Origin: RGIG5612 sp045600845
GTDB lineage: Bacteria; Bacillota; Clostridia; Lachnospirales; Lachnospiraceae
Reading direction: 5' to 3'
DNA: 11,125 nucleotides
Assembly (NCBI GenBank): GCA_045600845.1
Contig: JAZRYR010000050.1
Location: 1-11,125, forward strand
Part shown: positions 1 through 4,941 of the stretch, one piece after another
How positions within the stretch are numbered: position 1 is the stretch's first letter
How the letters are laid out: each line of letters begins with the position of its first letter
Position numbers and translations under genes: made by a program
The notes under the pieces: model-generated
What the model saw: only the letters and a program-made list of their open reading frames with translations
Database searches by the model: none
Told to the model about the DNA's origin: nothing

Positions 1-246
1 GGAATCATCTCTCCACCGGTAGCTTTCCTTCATTCCCACCGTGTCGAGATATTCCTGCCTGCTCCGTTCCCGTTCCTCCTCCGTAGCAGCCGTCTTGGAT
101 TTTGAGTACAAAATCCGCCTGTTCATCGCATCCATTTTTTCGTTTAAGGCTTTCCGTATTCCGTCCTCGTATTCTTCAAATCCGAAGACATGATGCTTCA
201 CCAGCATCACGAAAAGCTCATTGGTTATCATTATGTTCTTTGCCAT
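1..246 (-). CDS. Small hypothetical protein of the mobile element (partial, C-terminus off the window)
   Basis: Reading from ATG at 246-244 gives 82 codons without a stop up to the window edge, beginning MAKNIMITNELFVMLVKHHV. A good ribosome site (AAAGGAGAA, about 250-258) precedes the ATG. The product is charged and looks largely helical. Its second half is rich in Lys, Arg and Glu (EEERERSRQEY) and ends in the visible SYRWRDDS. Similar short proteins of about 80 residues occur in Firmicutes mobile elements and are sometimes loosely labelled complexin-like; that recollection is from general knowledge and no function is established. If this gene has the usual length, its stop should lie only a few codons beyond the edge. 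It follows the ATPase gene by 81 bp, a gap filled by the inverted repeat array, and is probably in the same operon. Confidence 0.7.
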   Translation of the reverse strand, partial: MAKNIMITNELFVMLVKHHVFGFEEYEDGIRKALNEKMDAMNRRILYSKSKTAATEEERERSRQEYLDTVGMKESYRWRDDS

Positions 247-260
247 CTTTTTCTCCTTTC

Positions 261-331
261 GTGACGGTTTGTGACGATAGTGACGATATTTTAGGGCCCA
301 TAAAAACCGTCACTACCGTCACTATCGTCAC
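261..331. repeat. Inverted array of six 9-bp GTGACG(A/G)T units around GGGCCC
   Basis: Three direct units lie at 261-269 (GTGACGGTT), 271-279 and 280-288 (both GTGACGATA). Three units in inverse orientation lie at 305-313 (AACCGTCAC), 314-322 (TACCGTCAC) and 323-331 (TATCGTCAC). The dyad centre falls in GGGCCC at 294-299. A 15-bp perfect stem can form between 271-285 and 317-331, with other registers possible because the units repeat. The stop codon of the ATPase (330-328) lies inside the outermost unit. A cluster of short direct and inverted units next to a RepA-like ATPase resembles iterons of a replication origin. It could also be an operator or an RNA hairpin between the ATPase and the downstream gene. 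The function is inferred; the repeats are seen directly. Confidence 0.85.
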
Positions 332-1425
332 CTTTTCTTTTCCAGAATAATCATCCGGGACTGGTTGCTCCTTTTGGTCTTGTAAATGATCCCATGATCG
401 TTCCATAAGATCCCCGCCTTGGAATTCAGTTTCCTTGTCAGGGCATTGGCAGCCACATCCGCAAGGCATGCGTCTGTGATCAGTTCCGAAGCAGTGCCGG
501 ACCAGGATTCCTTATCATCCATGAAGTCACGTATCTTCCCGATGTCTTCATCTGCAGGTTCCGTCCAGAGTGTCGTTTCACTGTCCACATAGTTCCATAA
601 CAGCGTTCCCTGATCCTGTGCCATGTTGATGATCTGCTCCTGCTGGTCCCTTCCGGTGATCTGAAGTTTCGCTTCAGTCGTTCCGCGTTTCCTCGTCATG
701 ATGATGGCAGCATCCGCACTTCCCATGAGCCCATTGGTCCCGCTTATTTTCTCAAAACAGTCATCCGCATCCTGCTTCCTTGTATGGTGAACGATGAGGA
801 TGCAGATCCCGTATTTGTCGCTCATGTTCTTGAGCTGGGTGATCGCATCATAGTCCCTGGAATAGCTCACGTTCTCATTGGAGAGCCCCCTTATCTTCTG
901 AAGCGTATCGATGATGATCAGCTTCGTCTTCGGAAATTTTGTGATATATTCCGTCAGCTGCATCATCAGTCCTTCCTCAATCGTCTTGGATGCCGTTGCA
1001 AAGTGAAGCGATGGACTTCCTTCCGTTCCGAACATCTTCGAAAACCTCGTCTGGATTCTCTGAAGGTCATCTTCAAGTGCCAGGTAAAGCACTTCTCCTT
1101 TTGTGGTCTTATACTTCTCATTCCAGAAGTTCTTTCCGGTCGCAATGCAGAAAGCAATCTCTGCTACAAGAAAAGACTTTCCGATCTTCGAGGCTCCTGC
1201 AAGGATTGCCGTTCCCGGATAAAGGAAGTTCTCGATGATTGGTTCCTTCGGTTCAAAGTAAGTATCCAGTACCTCATCCAGATTTGTAATATCAAGGCTG
1301 AGGGCAATTCTCTTATTGCCCTCAGATTCTTCGTTTGTTACAATGTTATTACTTACATATGGTGTCTGCTCCATATCAGTTGCCGCTGATATAAACGGGG
1401 CAGATACTATTTTTTTATCATCCAT
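328..1425 (-). CDS. RepA/AAA_25-family P-loop ATPase (RecA/DnaB-like, replication-type)
   Basis: This 365-residue cytoplasmic protein has the layout of RepA-like hexameric ATPases (RecA/KaiC/DnaB fold). Walker A is GASKIGKS at residues 77-84 and Walker B is LIIIDT at about 169-174. A HHTRK motif at 213-217 and SGTNGLMGSADAA at 228-240 match the conserved strands after Walker B in this family. Residues about 295-365 look like a C-terminal winged-helix domain (WSGTASELI, then ALTRKLN, ending SRMIILEKKR). Family members are found on plasmids, phages and integrative elements and are thought to load or act as helicases. No primase domain is present. The ATG overlaps the last 8 bp of the integrase gene, so translation is probably coupled; GGAGAA lies just upstream. 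The stop codon falls within the 261-331 repeat array, a possible target. A recombination ATPase role is an alternative. Confidence 0.85.
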   Translation of the reverse strand: MDDKKIVSAPFISAATDMEQTPYVSNNIVTNEESEGNKRIALSLDITNLDEVLDTYFEPKEPIIENFLYPGTAILAGASKIGKSFLVAEIAFCIATGKNFWNEKYKTTKGEVLYLALEDDLQRIQTRFSKMFGTEGSPSLHFATASKTIEEGLMMQLTEYITKFPKTKLIIIDTLQKIRGLSNENVSYSRDYDAITQLKNMSDKYGICILIVHHTRKQDADDCFEKISGTNGLMGSADAAIIMTRKRGTTEAKLQITGRDQQEQIINMAQDQGTLLWNYVDSETTLWTEPADEDIGKIRDFMDDKESWSGTASELITDACLADVAANALTRKLNSKAGILWNDHGIIYKTKRSNQSRMIILEKKR

Positions 1426-2491
1426 TCTTTTCTCCTTCCTGCAGCCTGTCTAACAGGCCCGCTATTTTCTTTTGTTCACTCGGATATAAATGCCCATATG
1501 TGTTCAGCGTCATCTTTATATCTTTATGCCCAAGTCTCTCTTTAATCAACAGCGGTTCCACTCCCTGATGTATCAGGTATGCAACGTGGGAATGTCTGAG
1601 ATCATGGACACGTATCTTTTTTACCCCAGCCTTTTTAATATGGCTTTTCATAATGTGCTGAACGGCTTCGGCAACAACTGGGAAAAGTCTTAAATCGTCA
1701 GGATACTCATAAAGACTCTCATAATACTCACGAATCTCTTTCACCAAAAAGTTCGGTATTTCAATCGTCCGGACAGAATTTTCTGTTTTAGGTTCTGTAA
1801 TGAAATCCTTTTTATGATGCCTAAAATAGGTTTTTGTAATCTTGATTTTTCCATTATCCAAATCAACGTCATTTTTAGTCAGTGCAAGCATCTCTCCTTC
1901 TCTGCAGCCTGTCCAAAACAAGATTTCAAACATCAGATATGGCCTGGTTGTTGGTTCAAAGGTTTCAATAAACCTCTTGTATTCATCATATGTCCAGAAG
2001 CTCAGACTTCTGTCATCCGAACGACCCATTTTCTTCACCTTCTTACATGGATTATTCGACAGGTTGTAAATCTTCTGGGCGTGAGTGAAAATTGCTGTCA
2101 GCTGGTTCTGAAGCATTCTCAGATATGATTGGGAAAAGTTATTCTCCGTCTTCATCAAATTCTGCCAGGCAATAATTTCAGACGCGCTAATCTCGTTCAT
2201 CTTCTTCGCTCCGAAGTAAGGGAGGATGTGTGACTGAACCATATACTTTTTATTCTTAAATGTTCTTTCTTTTAATTCACCTTCTTTGTCCTTATAGTAA
2301 ACTTCCACAAAGGATTCCAACGTCATATCCATATTTGCATGGGCAACACGCTTGTACTCTTCTTCATACTGCTGTGCTTCCCTTTTTGTCGTAAATCCTC
2401 TTTTCAGTTTTTGTTTTTTGTTCCCAGTCCAATCAACATACCGAAACGACGTGTACCAGCTATTTGTCTTGTTGTCTTTGTATACCGACAT
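1418..2491 (-). CDS. int: Tyrosine site-specific integrase
   Basis: This 357-residue recombinase should integrate and excise the element. Residues 1-50 form an arm-type DNA-binding domain (NSWYTSFRYVD, then GFTTKREAQQYEEEY). Residues about 55-150 are the SAM-like core-binding domain and about 165-350 the catalytic domain. The catalytic residues are visible: R197 (TGCREGE), K235 in the beta-hairpin, H296 and R299 (VHDLRH), H322 (LGHKD) and the nucleophile Y332 (NTYGHLYPS). Length and layout match the Tn916/phage-type integrase family in Firmicutes, and nothing suggests inactivation. The start at 2491 has a strong GAGGAGGTG site about 6 nt upstream. The gene follows the excisionase-like gene after 25 bp and overlaps the ATPase by 8 bp. 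It would be transcribed from the promoter at 2755-2783. Having an arm-binding domain implies short repeated arm sites near the element end, such as 3490-3510. Confidence 0.95.
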   Translation of the reverse strand: MSVYKDNKTNSWYTSFRYVDWTGNKKQKLKRGFTTKREAQQYEEEYKRVAHANMDMTLESFVEVYYKDKEGELKERTFKNKKYMVQSHILPYFGAKKMNEISASEIIAWQNLMKTENNFSQSYLRMLQNQLTAIFTHAQKIYNLSNNPCKKVKKMGRSDDRSLSFWTYDEYKRFIETFEPTTRPYLMFEILFWTGCREGEMLALTKNDVDLDNGKIKITKTYFRHHKKDFITEPKTENSVRTIEIPNFLVKEIREYYESLYEYPDDLRLFPVVAEAVQHIMKSHIKKAGVKKIRVHDLRHSHVAYLIHQGVEPLLIKERLGHKDIKMTLNTYGHLYPSEQKKIAGLLDRLQEGEKNG

Positions 2492-2516
2492 TTAAACACC
2501 TCCTCTTTTTTCTTCA

Positions 2517-2705
2517 TCAATAGCCACTTTTGTATCCGTAGAACTTCTTTTCCCAAAATGGTCTTGGTACTTTTCCTGCAAGAACGGCATATCCTTCACT
2601 TTCAAGTTCAACATTCAGTTTCTTCAGAATCTGATATGCTTTTGTTCTGCTTACGCCTAATTCCTCCATAACGTCATTTGCATTCATCATATATTTTCTT
2701 TCCAT
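2517..2705 (-). CDS. xis: Excisionase-like small helix-turn-helix protein
   Basis: This 62-residue basic protein begins MERKYMMNANDVMEELGVS. I chose the ATG at 2705-2703 because GGGAGG lies 7 nt before it; another in-frame ATG two codons upstream is too close to that site, and a longer reading to 2783 would run through the promoter. Residues 7-31 form a helix-turn-helix (NANDVMEELGVSRTKAYQILKKL), followed by a short wing-like stretch and an aromatic basic tail (RPFWEKKFYGYKSGY). This is the pattern of small MerR/Xis-like proteins encoded directly before integrases, which bend DNA at element ends to favour excision. Its position, first in the operon and 25 bp before the integrase, supports the excisionase call. 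A small transcriptional regulator is the alternative, since the sequence alone does not separate the two. Confidence 0.75.
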   Translation of the reverse strand: MERKYMMNANDVMEELGVSRTKAYQILKKLNVELESEGYAVLAGKVPRPFWEKKFYGYKSGY

Positions 2706-2728
2706 ATTCATTCCTCCCTCTTTATTCA

Positions 2729-2839
2729 ATTCACTTTTGTGTATGTTCGTGCATATGATAATTCCTCTTTGTGAATGTGTCAAGTATTTTTATTCCTTTT
2801 TGTGAATTATTTTTCATAAAATCATTCACTTTTGTCTTT
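2729..2839. promoter_or_regulatory. Array of four phased operator-like palindromes in the divergent regulatory region
   Basis: Four 16-bp sites share the symmetric consensus ATTCACTTTTGTGAAT. They lie at 2729-2744 (ATTCACTTTTGTGTAT), 2761-2776 (ATTCCTCTTTGTGAAT), 2792-2807 (ATTCCTTTTTGTGAAT) and 2824-2839 (ATTCACTTTTGTCTTT). Start-to-start distances are 32, 31 and 32 bp, about three helical turns, so all face the same side of the DNA. The outer two keep the left half-site and the inner two keep the right half-site. The second site fills the spacer of the operon promoter and the fourth abuts the regulator's own promoter. The likely binder is the XRE protein encoded next door, giving repression of the operon and autoregulation; that assignment is inferred. 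Confidence 0.8.
2755..2783 (-). promoter_or_regulatory. Sigma-A promoter of the xis-int-ATPase operon
   Basis: On the minus strand, TTGACA (2783-2778) is separated by exactly 17 bp from TATCAT (2760-2755), giving a start near 2748 and a leader of about 40 nt before the xis ATG. The spacer 2761-2777 is almost entirely occupied by one of the four palindromic sites (2761-2776), so a protein bound there should exclude RNA polymerase. Another site (2729-2744) lies just past the predicted start. Confidence 0.85.
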
Positions 2840-2856
2840 TATTCTGTTTTATTCTG

Positions 2857-2865
2857 TGTTATAGT
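2857..2865 (+). promoter_or_regulatory. Probable extended -10 promoter of the XRE regulator
   Basis: TGTTATAGT matches an extended -10 element (TG-N-TATAGT, hexamer at 2860-2865). No good -35 lies 17 bp upstream (2837-2842 reads TTTTAT). The element is followed by a short leader and a strong ribosome site, GGAGG at 2877-2881, 7 nt before the ATG at 2889. The palindromic site at 2824-2839 reaches the -35 position, consistent with autoregulation. Confidence 0.5.
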
Positions 2866-2888
2866 GTGTTTCAAAAGGAGGTATTCCC

Positions 2889-3434
2889 ATGGAAGTTGGA
2901 AAAATAATACGCTCTTTCCGTGAGCTGAAAGGCTGGTCTCAGGTTGATCTGGCAAATGCATCCGGAATCAACGTAAACAGTATCAGAAAATATGAATTGG
3001 GGTTTCGTAACCCAAAGGCAGAACAGGTCGATAAAATAGCCGATGCTCTCCAGGTCAACCGAAGCCTATTTTATGATCTTAATATCAAATCTGTTGGAGA
3101 TGTAATGTCTTTACTATTTGCAATAGAGGAAGCAGTCAATCTTGAAATTTCAGAAAGTTCCAAGGATGGAAAACTATCTTTTACATTAGATTTTGAACAT
3201 CCTATGATGCGTGAATCATTACATAAGTGGTGCATGTTCAAAGTGGCATATGATAATGATTTAAAAAAGCTTGAAAAAATAAAAGATAAAAACAGTCATA
3301 AGCAACAACAAGAAGAATTAGAAAAAACATATGAGGAATTCAAACTCAGATTAATGGTAAATGGTCCGGAAAGTAATCATGTGATTACAAAAGATATTGA
3401 AGGAATTGCTATAAAATTAACTGATTGGATGTAA
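2889..3434 (+). CDS. XRE-family helix-turn-helix transcriptional regulator (probable element repressor)
   Basis: This 181-residue protein has an N-terminal Cro/C1-type HTH at residues about 4-62: EVGKIIRSFRELKGWSQVDL, then the turn and recognition helix around GINVNSIRKYELG (residues 26-38), then PKAEQVDKIADALQV. The C-terminal part (about 70-181) is not a LexA/S24 protease domain. It has a predicted alpha/beta segment, then a charged, Lys/Glu-rich stretch with coiled-coil character (about 120-155), probably for oligomerisation or sensing. It is divergent from the xis-int operon across 183 bp containing four phased palindromes, which suggests it represses excision genes and itself. Without a self-cleavage domain, derepression would need an antirepressor, a separate protease, or ligand or partner binding. 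The gene is noticeably AT-rich and ends at a strong terminator, forming a monocistronic unit at the element edge. Confidence 0.85.
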   Translation: MEVGKIIRSFRELKGWSQVDLANASGINVNSIRKYELGFRNPKAEQVDKIADALQVNRSLFYDLNIKSVGDVMSLLFAIEEAVNLEISESSKDGKLSFTLDFEHPMMRESLHKWCMFKVAYDNDLKKLEKIKDKNSHKQQQEELEKTYEEFKLRLMVNGPESNHVITKDIEGIAIKLTDWM

Positions 3435-3440
3435 TATACA

Positions 3441-3473
3441 AGCCGAATTCAAGAGTGAATTCGGCTCTTTTTC
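3441..3473 (+). terminator. Rho-independent terminator of the XRE regulator gene
   Basis: A perfect 10-bp stem, AGCCGAATTC (3441-3450) and GAATTCGGCT (3457-3466), with a 6-nt AAGAGT loop, is followed by CTTTTTCT. It starts 6 nt after the regulator's TAA and isolates it from convergent tuf transcription. Confidence 0.95.
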
Positions 3474-3489
3474 TATGTTTTTTCAAAAA

Positions 3490-3510
3490 TTGTTATCATT
3501 TTGTTATCAC
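3490..3510. repeat. TTGTTATCA direct repeat, candidate integrase arm site near the element end
   Basis: TTGTTATCA occurs at 3490-3498 and again at 3501-3509, starts 11 bp apart (one helical turn), in the non-coding strip between the element's last gene and the tuf terminator. The integrase has an N-terminal arm-binding domain, and such enzymes bind short direct repeats inside the element end, so this is a plausible arm site. The crossover core cannot be fixed without the other end or an empty site. Confidence 0.5.
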
Positions 3511-3539
3511 GGCACTAAAAATCACATATTTCTCACCAT

Positions 3540-3572
3540 AAAAAAAGGCTCCTCGATTTCTCGGGAAGCCTT
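3540..3572 (-). terminator. Rho-independent terminator of tuf (end of the str operon)
   Basis: Read on the minus strand, AAGGCTTCCCG (3572-3562) pairs with CGAGGAGCCTT (3555-3545) with one wobble and one mismatch, around a 6-nt loop. A run of T residues follows (3546-3540). It begins 24 nt after the tuf stop, and its integrity shows that the insertion lies beyond it and left tuf expression intact. Confidence 0.9.
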
Positions 3573-3595
3573 GATTTTATTAGCTTTGTTTGCTA

Positions 3596-4786
3596 TTACT
3601 CAATAATTGTAGCAACTTTGCCTGAACCTACTGTACGTCCGCCTTCACGAATAGCGAATCCAAGTCCCTGCTCCATAGCGATTGGGTGAATAAGTTCAAC
3701 TGTGATTTCTACGTTATCACCAGGCATGCACATTTCAACGCCATCTGGAAGGTTGCAAACGCCGGTAACGTCAGTTGTTCTGAAGTAGAACTGTGGTCTG
3801 TAGTTGTTGAAGAAAGGAGTATGACGTCCACCTTCATCTTTTGTTAATACGTAAACCTGGCCAGTGAATTTTGTATGGCAAGATACTGTACCTGGTTTAA
3901 CGATAACCTGTCCACGTTCGATTTCGTCACGGTTAACACCACGAAGAAGAACACCAATGTTATCGCCTGCACGGCCTTCATCAAGAAGTTTACGGAACAT
4001 TTCAATACCAGTAACAACGGTCTTTCTGATGTCCTCATGGATACCCATGATTTCAACTTCTTCCTGTACGCGAAGGATACCACGCTCTACTCTACCTGTT
4101 GCAACTGTACCACGACCTGTGATTGTGAATACGTCTTCAACTGGCATTAAGAAAGGTTTCTCTGTTTCACGGATAGGATCTGGAATGTAAGCATCAACTG
4201 CTTCCATAAGTTCAACAACTTTTTCCTGCCATTCAGCATCGCCTTCAAGAGCTTTAAGAGCTGAACCTCTGATTACAGGGATGTCATCTCCAGGGAATTC
4301 ATACTCGTTCAGAAGATCTCTGATATCCATTTCAACGAGCTCTAATAATTCTTCATCATCAACCATATCGCATTTGTTCATGAATACTACGATATAAGGA
4401 ACGCCTACCTGACGAGCAAGTAAGATATGCTCTCTTGTCTGAGCCATAACACCGTCGGTTGCAGCTACTACTAAGATAGCGCCGTCCATCTGTGCAGCAC
4501 CAGTGATCATGTTCTTTACATAGTCAGCATGGCCTGGGCAGTCAACGTGTGCATAGTGACGGTTTGGTGTTTCATACTCAACGTGTGCTGTTGAGATAGT
4601 GATACCACGTGCTCTCTCTTCTGGAGCCTTATCGATGTTAGCGAAATCTACGAATTCGCCAAGACCGTATTTTTCAAAAAGTGTTTTTGTGATTGCAGCT
4701 GTTAATGTTGTTTTACCATGGTCAACGTGTCCAATGGTACCAATATTGCAGTGCGCTTTGCTTCTTTCAAATTTAGCTTTTGCCAT
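3596..4786 (-). CDS. tuf: Elongation factor Tu
   Basis: EF-Tu is the cytoplasmic GTPase that delivers aminoacyl-tRNA to the ribosomal A site. The 396-residue length is normal. G-motifs are visible: GHVDHGKT at 19-26 (P-loop), RGITIS at 60-65 (switch I), DCPGH at 82-86, NKCD at 137-140 and a later SALKALEG. Domains 2 and 3 follow (GRGTVATGRVERG; GGRHTPFFNNYRPQFYFRTTDVTG), ending KVATIIE. I chose the ATG at 4786-4784 (MAKAKFERSK), which matches the family start and has AAGGAGG 8 nt upstream; a 22-codon in-frame extension to 4852 is just leader sequence. The gene has its own promoter 156 bp after fusA and its own terminator. A mobile element sits immediately downstream. Confidence 0.99.
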   Translation of the reverse strand: MAKAKFERSKAHCNIGTIGHVDHGKTTLTAAITKTLFEKYGLGEFVDFANIDKAPEERARGITISTAHVEYETPNRHYAHVDCPGHADYVKNMITGAAQMDGAILVVAATDGVMAQTREHILLARQVGVPYIVVFMNKCDMVDDEELLELVEMDIRDLLNEYEFPGDDIPVIRGSALKALEGDAEWQEKVVELMEAVDAYIPDPIRETEKPFLMPVEDVFTITGRGTVATGRVERGILRVQEEVEIMGIHEDIRKTVVTGIEMFRKLLDEGRAGDNIGVLLRGVNRDEIERGQVIVKPGTVSCHTKFTGQVYVLTKDEGGRHTPFFNNYRPQFYFRTTDVTGVCNLPDGVEMCMPGDNVEITVELIHPIAMEQGLGFAIREGGRTVGSGKVATIIE

Positions 4787-4810
4787 TTTGTAAATCCTCC
4801 TTGATTTTCT

Positions 4811-4851
4811 ACCCTTACGGGCCCTTACTTTTTTGGACCCATACCGGGCCA
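4811..4851 (-). other. tuf mRNA leader with two tandem GC-rich hairpin units
   Basis: In an otherwise AT-rich 5' leader, the minus strand carries GGCCCGGTATGGGTCC (4849-4834) and then GGGCCCGTAAGGGTA (4824-4810). These two related units could each form a short CCC/GGG hairpin or pair with each other. They end about 15 nt before the Shine-Dalgarno sequence. No known riboswitch is recognised; a role in tuf translation or mRNA stability is only inferred. Confidence 0.4.
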
Positions 4852-4876
4852 AGTTTCTTAAAAAAGGCTAACCTGT

Positions 4877-4905
4877 ATTATATTGTATATTTCCTTTATT
4901 TTCAA
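4877..4905 (-). promoter_or_regulatory. Sigma-A promoter of tuf
   Basis: On the minus strand, TTGAAA (4905-4900) is followed by a 17-bp spacer and a perfect TATAAT (4882-4877). Transcription should start near 4870, giving a leader of about 84 nt before the tuf ATG. tuf is therefore made both from this promoter and, if there is read-through from fusA, from the operon promoter. Confidence 0.9.
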
Positions 4906-4941
4906 GCAGATTTTACTGCGTGAACACTTGATTTTACTAAA

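Larger units (their letters stand above)
1..3520. mobile_element. Right end of an integrated mobile element (ICE/IME- or prophage-like), left part outside window
   Basis: The block contains, in order from its chromosomal end, an XRE-family regulator, an excisionase-like protein, a tyrosine recombinase, a RepA-like ATPase and a small accessory protein. This is the integration/regulation/replication module of an integrative element. It abuts the 3' end of tuf, with the regulator pointing toward tuf and the integrase operon pointing away. Base composition shifts inside it: the regulator is visibly AT-rich, while the ATPase and the small gene at the left are richer in GC, suggesting a mosaic history. 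No relaxase, conjugation or phage structural gene is visible, so ICE, IME, prophage and phage satellite remain possible. The right boundary is approximate and lies between the regulator terminator (3466) and the tuf terminator (3540). The left boundary is outside the window. Confidence 0.8.

Noticed and set aside
218..469. Minus-strand open frame whose translation contains VTIVTVVTV
   Set aside because: It is the translation of the 9-bp repeat array plus an off-frame part of the ATPase gene; the correct ATPase frame stops at 328 and the next real gene starts at 246.
784..1389. 201-codon plus-strand open frame opposite the ATPase
   Set aside because: It is antisense to a gene with clear Walker motifs, with no ribosome site, no domain and a Cys/Arg-rich shadow composition.
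2706..2783. N-terminal extension of the excisionase-like gene
   Set aside because: It would place coding sequence across the operon's -10/-35 and operator; the ATG at 2705 has a properly spaced GGGAGG.
4787..4852. 22-codon extension of tuf beginning MARYGSKK
   Set aside because: The EF-Tu N-terminus is invariant (MAKAKFER) and has its own ribosome site; the extension is the GC-rich leader.
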